This document shows, in pieces, positions 45,343-54,701 of a stretch of DNA of 64,000 bases. Origin of the DNA: Vibrio hepatarius (GTDB lineage Bacteria > Pseudomonadota > Gammaproteobacteria > Enterobacterales > Vibrionaceae); the NCBI RefSeq assembly GCF_018860525.1, contig NZ_JAHKPM010000008.1:183320-247319 (forward strand). The letters run 5' to 3'. The notes under the pieces are model-generated. The model was not told the origin of the DNA. It saw only the letters and a list, made by a program, of their open reading frames with translations, and did not search any database. Position numbers and translations under genes: made by a program. How positions within the stretch are numbered: position 1 is the stretch's first letter; each line of letters begins with the position of its first letter.

Positions 45343-46579
45343 CAATCACACATAAAGTCAAGATTAATACCAGCCCAATCATTAATGCTGGGATCATAAG
45401 AACTCCAGTTTGATTTATTAACCAAGTCGCAATCAATGGAGAAAAACCGCCAAAGAACACTGCGGGCAGTGTAAATGTCATGTTCATTCCAATTCCCCGT
45501 ATACTCGACTTAAATAATCCGCCTAAAAATCCAAGCGCAATGGCATCAATAACCCCAATTAAAATAGAGAAAACAATACTAATGCATGCCAGTGTTACGT
45601 AACTTTGATCATGAGTAAGCCAATAGAAGGCGCCAATCACTGCAAGAACTTCAATATAAAGAAAATGAAACAGGAGCCTCTTTCCTTCAAAACGAATCAA
45701 GGCCAAAGCAGTCAATATCACTGTGATAACCATAATAAAAAGACTCATGGTATTAAACGCGGACGCAGTAAGCTTTGGCACTCCAAGAAATAAATTTAAA
45801 TCACTAGGAAACCATATAAACATCAGGTAGAAAGAAATTTGCAAAGAAGCGATGACTGAAAAACCAACTAAAAAAGAATGCCTATGCTGGTAGATTTGCG
45901 CTAGATAACCGCCCTCCTTCGGGCTCTCCGTCTCTTCTTTTGCAGAAGAATCCAGTAAAAATAAATCTTTTCGCAACCAATAGATAAACATTATTAAAGG
46001 TACAGAAAGGTAAAATGGATATTTCCAGGCTCCTGCTATAATTTGATCTTGAGTGAGAAAAGCATTCATTAGCGTAATTGTCAGAGATGAAAGCAAAACA
46101 CCAATCAAAGAGCTGCAATTGACTAAAGCGCAGGCAAAACGTTTAAATTTTGTTTCAGTATGGTTATAAGCAAAGGTCGCCGTCACTGGTAACTCACCGC
46201 CAGCGGCAAAGCCTTGTACCAATCGAGCAGCAACCAAGGCGATAGGAGCTGCAATACCAATACTGGCGTAACTTGGTATCAGAACAATGATAATCGGCGG
46301 TACTGCCATCATCATCATAGAAATTCTGGCTGCTTTCGATATTGAATCACTATCTGACAACCAGCCAAAGAACATACTGCCAAATGGCCTTGCTAAATAA
46401 CTGAGTGCGAACACACCAAAGGTTTCTATTGCAGCGGATATAGGATCCGATGAAGAGAAAAAATGTTGTCCAATCGACGCGTATAAATAGGCAAAAATAA
46501 TGTATTCATACCATTCAAAAATATTGGATACGGTAGTGATTTGTATAACTTTACTTAATTTTAAGGTTTCTGCGTTCAT
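45290..46579 (-). CDS. MFS transporter of the metabolite:H+ symporter (MHS/ProP-like) type
   Basis: 429 aa, twelve TM helices. MHS features: FEWYEYIIFAYLYASIGQHFF at the N-terminus, SYLARPFGSMFFGWLSDS between TM2 and TM3, and LVQGFAAGGELPVTATF in TM4. Such carriers import osmolytes or organic acids with protons. The start overlaps the upstream PAS-HTH regulator by 29 nt, so they form a regulator-transporter unit. Confidence 0.88.
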   Translation of the reverse strand: MNAETLKLSKVIQITTVSNIFEWYEYIIFAYLYASIGQHFFSSSDPISAAIETFGVFALSYLARPFGSMFFGWLSDSDSISKAARISMMMMAVPPIIIVLIPSYASIGIAAPIALVAARLVQGFAAGGELPVTATFAYNHTETKFKRFACALVNCSSLIGVLLSSLTITLMNAFLTQDQIIAGAWKYPFYLSVPLIMFIYWLRKDLFLLDSSAKEETESPKEGGYLAQIYQHRHSFLVGFSVIASLQISFYLMFIWFPSDLNLFLGVPKLTASAFNTMSLFIMVITVILTALALIRFEGKRLLFHFLYIEVLAVIGAFYWLTHDQSYVTLACISIVFSILIGVIDAIALGFLGGLFKSSIRGIGMNMTFTLPAVFFGGFSPLIATWLINQTGVLMIPALMIGLVLILTLCVIVKFERELDNHRELQYQD

Positions 46580-47294
46580 TTCTTATTAATTCCAAAAGTA
46601 CAGACCATAGATATTCATTGGCAAGCTTATTCTGCTTAATTTTTCGTATATTTTCTTCTACTGTTCTCGTCGAGATCCCCATCTGATTTGATACTGATTT
46701 TTGATTACCTAATGCTGCTATTCGCAACACGGTTTCCATCTCTCTTAATGACGGCGTTTTAATAAATAAGGACTCGATTGATAGGTACTTTAAAAAATAG
46801 CGGACCGCCACAAGGTGTGAAGAATAAAACTCAACATAAAGACTAAGTAAAGCCAGCCTATCTATATTATCGGTTAAGTTTTCACTAAAGGTAAAAATAG
46901 AAGTGACTTTGTCCGATAGGTTACTAACCATCGGCTTTTTGATCATATCTTGGATACGTAATGTACCGTCTTGGCAAGGGATAGCTCGCATGTTATCTCG
47001 CCCTGACAAACGTTTTTTCACCACAAACGAGTCTAAATCTGAGATAGCTTGTTCGAATGTATCATGCCAGCGATGTGTCACTTTACCTTTGAGCTCTTTC
47101 GAGTTCAGACCCACCACATCATTTTGATGGCTTAAGCCAAATAAAGAGATACTTGATTGATTCGCATACAAATATCGTCCCCTGCTGTCTTTTAACATTA
47201 CAGGGTTAGACATCTGTTCCGCTAAATCTACCACATCGTCGATAACACAGGCACTAAGAGCTAATTTTTTATCCAAATCGAGTAGCACAACCAT
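46551..47294 (-). CDS. PAS-domain regulator with LuxR-type helix-turn-helix
   Basis: 247 aa from the chosen Met (MVVLLDLDKK). PAS domain about residues 18-120 (PVMLKDSRGRYLYANQSSISLFGL) and a C-terminal LuxR/GerE-type HTH (LREMETVLRIAALGNQKSVSNQMGISTRTVEENIRK region, about 185-220). It has no AHL-binding domain, so it is not a partner for luxI. It likely controls the overlapping MFS gene. Confidence 0.75.
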   Translation of the reverse strand: MVVLLDLDKKLALSACVIDDVVDLAEQMSNPVMLKDSRGRYLYANQSSISLFGLSHQNDVVGLNSKELKGKVTHRWHDTFEQAISDLDSFVVKKRLSGRDNMRAIPCQDGTLRIQDMIKKPMVSNLSDKVTSIFTFSENLTDNIDRLALLSLYVEFYSSHLVAVRYFLKYLSIESLFIKTPSLREMETVLRIAALGNQKSVSNQMGISTRTVEENIRKIKQNKLANEYLWSVLLELIRNERRNLKIK

Positions 47295-47778
47295 AACAAC
47301 CCACACGCAATGCATGCTATCACATATATATCTGTTAATTAAAGTTTATAGTTCTACTAGTAAAAAAATCGAATAAGTGAGGTGCGTGTCCTTACATTTC
47401 ATTTGCTTACATTTCATTTTGTCTTCTTACATTTTTTCAATCAAAAGACGGAATAGACGCGACAGAAATATCCAAGATTACCGGATATAAAGTATCTACA
47501 GTGCATAGTAACCTTAAATAAATATCTAAATATCTAAATATCGGACACACACCAATAAAAATAATATCAAAAATAATATTGGACACACAACAATAAAGAG
47601 AAAGATAAATTATCCACGCCACTTTGAGGTTTGTTTTGATGCACTGCCAAATTTGAGAAATGTTGTTGTCGACTTAGACTAAAGGAAGGCATTTTTATTG
47701 AATATCGGTAAGTCTATTTCAAAGCTGTTTCAGCCATCAAGCTGTGGGTATTTATTTCTGAACACCTTCGAGTGACGG
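47295..47778. other. Intergenic region with REP-like GGACACAC motifs and short repeats
   Basis: No gene supported. GGTGCGTGTCC at 47381-47391, GGACACACACC at 47543-47553 and GGACACACAAC at 47581-47591 are related motifs in both orientations. CTTACATTTCATTT-type repeats lie at 47390-47430 and an ATATCTAA repeat at 47521-47540. Confidence 0.6.
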
Positions 47779-48852
47779 TTACTCAAAAGCGAATAAATGA
47801 AGCTTTTTCTTATTAAGAGCGATTTTGGCGATCATTGCTTGTGCTTGACTGCCTACCGCGGTGACGCGGAATTTCTCCAATTGAGTACAAACCTTTAGCC
47901 AGTTATTTATGTTTCCCCCGAGCCTGTCTAGTATGGGGGGCAGGCTCGAATTCATAAATGCTTTATTCGGCCGAATTTGGCGGGCTGTCCAGTCGACTAA
48001 TTCAATATAATCCATCAATCGAAAAGGAATGCCGTCTTGTTTTAAGTTGCTCTCATTACCGATAAAAGGATGAAGGCAAGGGGCTGTAGCCAACTGTTTA
48101 TCTAAAGCGTCAATTCGAGCTTTGATGGAAGTGAATTCTGAATCTTCTGGTTTAGTGGCAATACCTGCGCGAATAGGATTTAGGTCTACGTACGCCATTG
48201 CAGCGGCGAGGGCTTTTTCATCAAGCAGGGCTTGGCTTTTAAATCGGCTTTCCCAAAAATGGCCAGTACAGCTGTCTTCTTTGTTAGCTTTGCAAGCAAT
48301 CTCGTAGTTAAGCTCTTTCATATACCAGCTCAAATTCCACAAACGTTCTCGCCAAACCTCAATGATCTCAATACATTTTTCGTGTTCAATTGGGTTTGTG
48401 AGTTGGGCACGAAGCCAGCGTTGAATAATAAGTGGTAACTTATGAGCCATTCCCCAGCGTTCAACGACCTGATGATGTGACAAGGCCAAGGCTCTCTCTC
48501 GATTGATATTGACGACTAGGTGGTAGTGATTACTCATGATGGCGTAAGCACAAATATCAATACAGTAGAGATTAGAAAGTGAGTGAATTTTATTGACGAT
48601 CCATTCTCTGCGATGCTCATAACTCACTTGGCTTTGGGTGTCTTCACCACATAAAAAACTGCGTCTAACACATCGAGACACGCAGTGATAATAGGATGTC
48701 GCTTCAATCGAGATAAGTTGCTTGCGTGCAGTCGTCATGAATATGTCTCCTTATCGAATAATAAGAAGTTAGCAATCATTCAAACAGGTGGTTGTAATCA
48801 ATCCCTCGAAAAGGAGTAAATCATACTTATTTAGTCCTTTTGGTGTGTGTCC
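47543..48852. mobile_element. RAYT element bounded by 13-bp inverted repeats
   Basis: GGACACACACCAA (47543-47555) and its exact reverse complement TTGGTGTGTGTCC (48840-48852) bracket the RAYT transposase gene. Further variants lie just outside the left end. RAYT proteins act on REP-type palindromes. Boundaries are those of the inverted motif, not a proven insertion. Confidence 0.7.
47779..48738 (-). CDS. REP-associated tyrosine transposase (RAYT, Y1/IS200-like HUH)
   Basis: 319 aa. N-terminal YYHCVSRCVRRSFLCGED and the HUH-type metal motif AYAIMSNHYHLVV place it in the Y1_Tnp/RAYT family. RAYTs are single-copy domesticated relatives of IS200 transposases that process REP sequences as single strands. 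The ORF looks intact. Multiple GGTGTGTGTCC motifs around it are probable substrates. Confidence 0.87.
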   Translation of the reverse strand: MTTARKQLISIEATSYYHCVSRCVRRSFLCGEDTQSQVSYEHRREWIVNKIHSLSNLYCIDICAYAIMSNHYHLVVNINRERALALSHHQVVERWGMAHKLPLIIQRWLRAQLTNPIEHEKCIEIIEVWRERLWNLSWYMKELNYEIACKANKEDSCTGHFWESRFKSQALLDEKALAAAMAYVDLNPIRAGIATKPEDSEFTSIKARIDALDKQLATAPCLHPFIGNESNLKQDGIPFRLMDYIELVDWTARQIRPNKAFMNSSLPPILDRLGGNINNWLKVCTQLEKFRVTAVGSQAQAMIAKIALNKKKLHLFAFE

Positions 48853-49042
48853 TGAACTCTTGCTATGGAATTTCTGGTGCATTGATCAATAAAATTAGAT
48901 GTTTGCTTCACTTCAGTGCCTTGTCAAAAGTGTTGTCTTAAATTTCTACGTTTATTCAATTTAAATTCATACGGTTTATTGTCGTAGAAACCTCCAAATG
49001 TGGCTAGAATTGTTGGCAAAAAATAATACCTAGGAGCAATAT
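48739..49042. other. Intergenic region holding the right RAYT boundary
   Basis: No gene. Contains TTGGTGTGTGTCC (48840-48852), the inverted counterpart of the left boundary, and the promoter region of the merR-type gene. Confidence 0.55.
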
Positions 49043-49399
49043 ATGAACATGAGAGAGTTCTCTAACAAAGTAGGCTTGTCTTCTCATACTCTACGATATT
49101 ATGAAAAGATAGGCTTACTAAAAGATATTCGTAGAAACGCCAGTGGACATAGGTACTACACAAGCCAAGATGTTGCTTGGATAACGTTTGTAAAACGTCT
49201 TAAAGAAACAGGAATGCGACTCAATGAAATAGTAGAATACGCTAGGTTATCCGATGGTGGCTCAGACACGCTCATAGATAGAGAGAGTATTCTATCAAAG
49301 CACAGAGAGGGGCTTGTTAAACAAATAAGCTTACTAGAAAATCACCTCAAAGCCTTAGATTACAAAATTAACTTATACAAAAGTGGTAAAGTATGTTGA
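49043..49399 (+). CDS. MerR-family regulator
   Basis: 118 aa. N-terminal MerR winged helix (SNKVGLSSHTLRYYEKIGLL, RRNASGHRYYTSQDV, FVKRLKETGM) then a short coiled coil. No metal-binding Cys pattern at the C-terminus, so it is of the non-metal AdhR/BmrR-like group. Its stop overlaps the -35 of a MerR-type promoter driving the next gene. Confidence 0.88.
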   Translation: MNMREFSNKVGLSSHTLRYYEKIGLLKDIRRNASGHRYYTSQDVAWITFVKRLKETGMRLNEIVEYARLSDGGSDTLIDRESILSKHREGLVKQISLLENHLKALDYKINLYKSGKVC

Positions 49400-49426
49400 C
49401 TTAGAGTTTACTCTAACCGTTAACCT
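49396..49426 (+). promoter_or_regulatory. MerR-type promoter and operator
   Basis: TTGACT (49396-49401), a 19-nt spacer and TAACCT (49421-49426). The dyad TTAGAGT-TT-ACTCTAA (49401-49416) fills the spacer. The over-long 19-nt spacer with a central dyad is the hallmark of MerR-activated promoters; it drives the SDR gene. Confidence 0.85.
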
Positions 49427-49450
49427 TGTTTCTCATTTCGAGGAGAAACT

Positions 49451-50263
49451 ATGTTGAATACTAAACCTTTATCTTTAACACTGCATAACGAGCGAAAGGA
49501 CAACCTTTCCTATCTTTCAAGTCTCTATGATTTCAACGATAAGCTATATCTAATCACAGGCGGGACGAGTGGTATTGGCTTAGCTACAGCAGAAGAGCTG
49601 ATACGACTGGGGGCTCGGGTTATTATTACTGGACGCAACAGAGAAAAATTGAAAGCGCTATCAAATAGATTTGGCTCTTGGATTACTCCTTTAGACATTG
49701 ATTCTTCAAATCCTGAATCTGGTAATGAGCTTGCACAAGCGGTGGAACAACATGGCATGCTAGATGGATTATGGCTCAATGCTGCTATCGCTGAACTAGA
49801 CGGTTTACAACATGTGAATGCAGAAAACTACAGCAAGATCATGGATATAAATATAAGAGGCCCACTCCTACAGCTGGCATCACTGAGTGACTATTTGAAG
49901 GACAATGCATCTGTCATTGTCACTAGCTCTAGCTCTGTTTACGAGGGTGCAAAGCTGACCTCATTATATGCCGCTTCCAAGGGTGCTCTCTCTGCTGTCG
50001 TTAGAGTATGGAGTAATGAACTCGCCCACAAAGGAATAAGGGTCAATAGTTTAGCCCTAGGTCCTGTTGCCACTAACTTAAGGCGCTTCTTGTCTATCGA
50101 GGAACAAGTTGAATTTGAAAAAAGCATTGTCGAACAACTGCCACTGGGCAGAGCAGCTTCCGCTAACGAAATTGCGAACGTGGCGATGTTTCTTTTTTCT
50201 TCCGCATCGTCGTATATAACAGGTAGCGAGATTCCAGTCGATGGCGGCCTAATTAAGAGATAA
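49451..50263 (+). CDS. Short-chain dehydrogenase/reductase (SDR)
   Basis: 270 aa. Classical SDR: cofactor motif TGGTSGIG (about 36-43), WLNAAIA in place of NAG, catalytic Ser in VTSSSSVYEG, and YAASKGA. The C-terminal ITGSEIPVDGG fits the family. The substrate is unknown. GAGGAG precedes the ATG; expression is predicted to depend on the adjacent MerR regulator. Confidence 0.88.
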   Translation: MLNTKPLSLTLHNERKDNLSYLSSLYDFNDKLYLITGGTSGIGLATAEELIRLGARVIITGRNREKLKALSNRFGSWITPLDIDSSNPESGNELAQAVEQHGMLDGLWLNAAIAELDGLQHVNAENYSKIMDINIRGPLLQLASLSDYLKDNASVIVTSSSSVYEGAKLTSLYAASKGALSAVVRVWSNELAHKGIRVNSLALGPVATNLRRFLSIEEQVEFEKSIVEQLPLGRAASANEIANVAMFLFSSASSYITGSEIPVDGGLIKR

Positions 50264-50429
50264 CTAAGAATGCCAACAAATACCGTAAATCCTAAGTTCT
50301 AGACAGCCTTATATCTTCACTTTATCAAATAGTTTTATATGGTAAGTTATGGACTTATAATGAGGTTTATTCTGGTAGTCATATAAATCTATCGACTCAA
50401 AAAATGTAATCATACTCAAGGAGGGGCCC

Positions 50430-51059
50430 ATGTTCCCGATAGAAGTTTGGATAACGTATACGTTGGCATGTTTAGTTTTAGTTATATCACCGGGCCCAGA
50501 TAATATTTTGGCCATTGGCCGAGGCTTGAGCCAAGGTAAACTTGCTGCAAGCTTGTCTGGGTTAGCATCTGGGGCCGGCATTTTATTCCATGTTTTAACC
50601 GCGACATTTGGATTAACACTATTAATACAAACTTCAGAGCTAGCATTTTTTATCGTAAAAACCGTAGGCGCTGGATATCTTATTTGGCTGGGCATTAAAG
50701 TACTACGGTCTCGAAGCCTTATTAACTTATCCCCCAGTGAAAAACAGCCACTCACCAGTATTTTCACGACTGGTTTCTTATCCGCATCGCTAAATCCTAA
50801 GCCAGGGATGTTCGTACTCGCTTTCATACCGCAATTTGTAAACCCGCAACTTGGCTCAGTAACAACTCAGATGATCGTCTACGGCGCGTGGTTTGCCTTG
50901 CTTACAGCGTTAGGTTTTGCGTTGATGGGAATATTTGCATCTAAATTGGCGGGTTGGCTTAATAAAAAGCCGAGGGTGGTGAATGGACTCAATATAGGAG
51001 CAGGCTTAACTTTCATCACTTCAGGTTTTGCTGTCGCCGCGTTAAAGCAAAAATACTAA
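50430..51059 (+). CDS. LysE/RhtB-family amino-acid exporter
   Basis: 209 aa, six TM helices. The signature LVISPGPDNILAIGRGLSQG near the N-terminus and GAGYLIWLGIKVLRS are typical of LysE/RhtB exporters of amino acids or homoserine lactone-like compounds. AAGGAGG lies upstream of the ATG. No operon partner. Confidence 0.9.
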   Translation: MFPIEVWITYTLACLVLVISPGPDNILAIGRGLSQGKLAASLSGLASGAGILFHVLTATFGLTLLIQTSELAFFIVKTVGAGYLIWLGIKVLRSRSLINLSPSEKQPLTSIFTTGFLSASLNPKPGMFVLAFIPQFVNPQLGSVTTQMIVYGAWFALLTALGFALMGIFASKLAGWLNKKPRVVNGLNIGAGLTFITSGFAVAALKQKY

Positions 51060-51109
51060 CCCTTGCCTGTCCTTTCTTGTATTGATTATCAAAAAGTCGC
51101 CTATGTGAA

Positions 51110-51137
51110 GCTAGCGCAATAAGTATAGTGCGCTAGC
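51110..51137. terminator. Hairpin downstream of aphA and the LysE-type gene
   Basis: GCTAGCGCA...GTGCGCTAGC forms an 8-9 bp GC-rich stem between two convergent genes; no clear T run. Confidence 0.5.
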
Positions 51138-51182
51138 TAACACCTCTGATTTCAGTTCAGATTAAATGACGCCCCACCAGTT

Positions 51183-51872
51183 TTAGTAGTTTGAGTTAAT
51201 CAGAACTTCTTCACCGTACTTACCTGCATGAGGTAGCGGAGTATAGGTAGTCTGCGCGCCTCTTAGGAAACGAATCGCTTTTACACCAGCCTCACGAGAA
51301 CTGGTAATGTCTTCGTCTGAGTCACCATAGTATTGAGCAATTTTTGCCATTTTGAGTTGCTGAACTTTATCTAACGAACCTGCGAAAATGACGGGTTTAA
51401 TTTGCTTACCGTACTCTTTAGGGAAAATATTGCGAAGAGTTTCAGTGACTGTCTCTTGCCCCTCTGGAGCAGTGCGACCAGTAATGAAGTAGACAGTATC
51501 CCCGTGTTTAAGGTGCATGGAGACTAATTCAATCGCTGATTTTTTGGGGATAGAAAAACGATCAAGCCCCATTGAAGCCTCATTCCAAAAATCTTGGTTT
51601 TTTAGGTAATCAAAGGAATCCGGAGAGTACTTTTGTTTACCATAGTAAAAAACCGGACTTGAGAACAGCATAGTGTCATCAATATCTAAGCCAACGTTAA
51701 TAGTATGCTTTGGAAGCTCTGATGCAATCTTATCAACTGTAGTCCAAGTGATATCTGGGTACTGCGTTGATGCTTGTGCGGAAAGAGTATGCATTTCAAG
51801 GGTGGGAGGAGTATTGGCCAGTACTGATACCGAAAAAAGTGAGCTAAGTGCAATGATGGTAGACGTCTTCAT
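51183..51872 (-). CDS. aphA: Class B nonspecific acid phosphatase AphA
   Basis: 229 aa. Signal peptide (KTSTIIALSSLFSVSVLA), then the HAD-type catalytic motif VGLDIDDTMLFSSP (Asp63, Asp65). Further HAD motifs are FITGRTAPEGQETVT and YGDSDEDITSSREAGV. It is the periplasmic phosphomonoesterase/phosphotransferase AphA, which releases phosphate from nucleotides. It is unrelated to the quorum regulator of the same name. Confidence 0.93.
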   Translation of the reverse strand: MKTSTIIALSSLFSVSVLANTPPTLEMHTLSAQASTQYPDITWTTVDKIASELPKHTINVGLDIDDTMLFSSPVFYYGKQKYSPDSFDYLKNQDFWNEASMGLDRFSIPKKSAIELVSMHLKHGDTVYFITGRTAPEGQETVTETLRNIFPKEYGKQIKPVIFAGSLDKVQQLKMAKIAQYYGDSDEDITSSREAGVKAIRFLRGAQTTYTPLPHAGKYGEEVLINSNY

Positions 51873-52096
51873 TTTTCATCCTAGTGAGAGTTTGTACGCT
51901 TAAACCTTAGGTTTCACCCGATCTTACACCTTTTATAATGCTATTCATTCGAGCAAAATTAGTTTTTGTTTATGGTTTTTTTAATAAATTACTCATTGTT
52001 ACTCCGAAAAATTTAAATGCAACATTATTAATCAATATAACTTTATATATAATCCACAGTGATTGAACTCGAGGGCTATCAGCTGGATTGAATCAA

Positions 52097-53290
52097 TTAA
52101 TCTTTTATAGCTCTTATCTTTAACAAAAATACCATGCCAAGTCCCATTATTATTGATGTTGCTAGGAATGAAACTTTATATGAGCCTGTTGAATTCGACA
52201 AATAACCAGTAATGACCGGTCCTAATATTTGAGAAATACCATAACCAAGTGTTATTTTTGCCATAGCTTTTGCTGGTTTTTCAGGAAACCTTCTGCCAAC
52301 CGCCGTTAGCGTCATACATACAATTCCTACAAAAGTTATGCCAAATAGGATTGCTGATAACATATTTGTGAGAAGAGAATCCGAAATTACAGGTAGTAAA
52401 ATTGAAACCAGTTGGACGAGATATGCGCAGACTAATGATGTTATGTTTCCAATTTTATTGGACAATGAATCCCAAAGGAATGATGACGGGATTGCCGACA
52501 AACCAACTAGAATCCAAACCAAGCCACCTCTTCCATGAAGAATAGGCGATGCCTCTAAGAATGAAACAATAAATGTAGACCCAATTACGAAACCTAGGCC
52601 GGCGCAGGTATACGCCATCATCATGAATGTCATCCATTTTTTATTTATCGTTTTCAGGTTGGGTTTACTTACCGGGCATTCAATGTGGATTTTTGACTCG
52701 GAGGTTATTGGTTTGGGAATGAATAACCATGAAGGTAATAAAAATAATATTCCAAATAGCCCTGTAGCAATCCACTGCCCGTTCCAGTCGAGTGAATTAC
52801 TGGTAAGAATCACGAGCACTCCAGATATTGCTATCCCTATACCCAACCCAGAGAAGTGCATCCCTAAACCATGGTTTAGTTTATTTACCTTGAACCAGTT
52901 TAATATCAATGCAGAGGCTAATAACAATCCACCAACGCTAGAAATACCAGATACGAACCTGAGTAAACCCCAACAGTATTCATTGCTTGTTACACCCATC
53001 AGTGTCGTGCTTATCACGGCTAAAAGCAAAAATAGTTGATGTAGATTATATTTATTTTTTAGGTTGTGCATGGATGAGATTAACAAGGTCCCGACCATAT
53101 ACCCAGCATAATTTATAGTTGCTAGCCACCCACCTTGTATAGTCGTCAACCCAGAATGTTTTATCATTATCGGCAACATTGGCGTATATGAGAATCTAGC
53201 CAAGCCAACTGTTAGTATCAGAGCGCAGATTCCTCCAAACGTTACTTTAGCAATGTCGTAATTATTGGGTTGTGAAGTTTCTACCGTCAT
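52097..53290 (-). CDS. YbfB/YjiJ-family MFS transporter
   Basis: 397 aa, twelve TM helices. The N-terminal GLARFSYTPMLPIMIKHSGL and GGWLATINYAGYMVGTLL match the YbfB/YjiJ group of MFS permeases. Substrate unknown. The divergent AraC-type gene is a likely regulator. Confidence 0.85.
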   Translation of the reverse strand: MTVETSQPNNYDIAKVTFGGICALILTVGLARFSYTPMLPIMIKHSGLTTIQGGWLATINYAGYMVGTLLISSMHNLKNKYNLHQLFLLLAVISTTLMGVTSNEYCWGLLRFVSGISSVGGLLLASALILNWFKVNKLNHGLGMHFSGLGIGIAISGVLVILTSNSLDWNGQWIATGLFGILFLLPSWLFIPKPITSESKIHIECPVSKPNLKTINKKWMTFMMMAYTCAGLGFVIGSTFIVSFLEASPILHGRGGLVWILVGLSAIPSSFLWDSLSNKIGNITSLVCAYLVQLVSILLPVISDSLLTNMLSAILFGITFVGIVCMTLTAVGRRFPEKPAKAMAKITLGYGISQILGPVITGYLSNSTGSYKVSFLATSIIMGLGMVFLLKIRAIKD

Positions 53291-53463
53291 TTGTTCCTCT
53301 TAAAAGTATTCTTTTAAAATATAAGAAATTGATATTATTATATTTCAGTCTCACATAGCCGATAGAAATAGAGTATAACGTGCACAGAGATTAAATCTTT
53401 CGACAGTATGACCAATAGTTACTATTATTAGCCATATTTTCTCTTTTAATGTTGAGTTTAAAT

Positions 53464-54228
53464 ATGGACAAGAGAGTACCCTCTATTGGAAGCATTGATT
53501 GTGGGATAATGTTAAGGTCTGAAGACCTTCTCCCTGGAGAGGGTTTTCCGGAACATAGCCACGCTTGGTACCAATTCGTGTATGCAACAAAAGGAGATCT
53601 AATCGTCACAATCGATTCATTGAAATACTTAATCACATCTTCTCACGGGATACTGCTACCACCGGGTATAAATCATTCGACTTCAACCAAGCACGGTGCA
53701 ACGTTTCGCAGCCTTTATGTAAATGATATTGAATTTATCCAAAAATCATACATTTATAAGGTCAATGATATGATGAGATGCCTAATATGTGAACTGGATA
53801 GGGCTATTCTAGCTGGTGAGCATACTGGTTATTTATCTAAGATAAAGTCATTGATATCAGACCAGTTTGAAAGACTATGTTCTGAAAGTATCAATATCCC
53901 TTGGCCAAAAGATGAGAAAATACAAAATATCTGCGATTATATCTATTCAAATATTGGTGATAATAGTTGCATTGATAGGCTTCCAGAGATCTTCTTTTTG
54001 TCAAAAAGGACCATACTTAGAAAATTTGAGTCAGAATTAGGCATGAGTATTAGAGACTGGAGACAAAAAGCAAAATTGTTTATTGCTCTTCAACTGCTAA
54101 ATTCTGACAAAAGGATAACTTCTATTGCGCTTGATTTAGGTTACGCTAATGTGTCAGCCTTCACTTATATGTTTACAAATGAAATGGGTACAACGCCATC
54201 ATTATGGAGAAAAACACATAAACAGTAG
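53464..54228 (+). CDS. AraC-family transcriptional regulator
   Basis: 254 aa from the chosen Met (MDKRVPSIG; an ATG five codons upstream also possible). N-terminal cupin-like domain (PEHSHAWYQFVYATKGDL, LLPPGINHST) and C-terminal double HTH (DRLPEIFFLSKRTILRKFESELG, ITSIALDLGYANVSAFTYMFTNEMG, quoted in part). It is divergent from the MFS gene it likely controls. Confidence 0.88.
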   Translation: MDKRVPSIGSIDCGIMLRSEDLLPGEGFPEHSHAWYQFVYATKGDLIVTIDSLKYLITSSHGILLPPGINHSTSTKHGATFRSLYVNDIEFIQKSYIYKVNDMMRCLICELDRAILAGEHTGYLSKIKSLISDQFERLCSESINIPWPKDEKIQNICDYIYSNIGDNSCIDRLPEIFFLSKRTILRKFESELGMSIRDWRQKAKLFIALQLLNSDKRITSIALDLGYANVSAFTYMFTNEMGTTPSLWRKTHKQ

Positions 54229-54373
54229 TCTTTACAATTTGTCTTTTAAGTCAAGCGCACCTATCGAAACAAGGTACGCCACTTATTAAAAATCTACCCG
54301 GAATACCAATGATTCACAACACCTCAGCACTATGACCAAACTCTATGTATATAAAGAACACTTGAAGATCGAA

Positions 54374-54655
54374 TTAGTAACCGGGTCCTATCACTCTGAA
54401 TAAACCAACACACAAAAGTACAAGACACGCAATGACAACTCGTATTTTCTGCGAGAGTTGCATCTTATAAACCACTCCTTGACGCTTTAGATAGACCTCA
54501 CCACTTAAGACTAAGATTAATGTTAACGGAATAAAGAACAACATCGTCACACAAAGAAACCAACGACGACGATACCAAGGCGTTTGATCATAAGTAATAT
54601 CTAATTGTCCAAATGAGTCTTCAGGCAATGATGTTTCACTTGTACTATCTGTCAT
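54374..54655 (-). CDS. Small membrane protein at the left end of the array
   Basis: 93 aa. Cytoplasmic acidic N-terminus, then TM helices at about 34-55 (FLCVTMLFFIPLTLILVLSG) and 71-89. TATAAGGAAAA before the ATG sets the start; the longer in-frame ORF overlaps the upstream pseudogene. No family recognised. It closes the array of two-TM paralogues and is on the same strand. Confidence 0.65.
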   Translation of the reverse strand: MTDSTSETSLPEDSFGQLDITYDQTPWYRRRWFLCVTMLFFIPLTLILVLSGEVYLKRQGVVYKMQLSQKIRVVIACLVLLCVGLFRVIGPGY

Positions 54656-54701
54656 ATTTTTTTCCTTATAATTAATATTCTCAACTTCATTCCGCGTTGA
54701 C

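Noticed and set aside
46551..47294. PAS-HTH protein as the LuxR partner of the orphan LuxI
   Set aside because: It has a PAS rather than an autoinducer-binding domain, lies 3 kb away and is coupled to a transporter gene.
47437..47622. Minus-strand ORF of 61 codons near the RAYT gene
   Set aside because: Made of short AT-rich repeats and REP-like motifs; no ribosome site or coding character.
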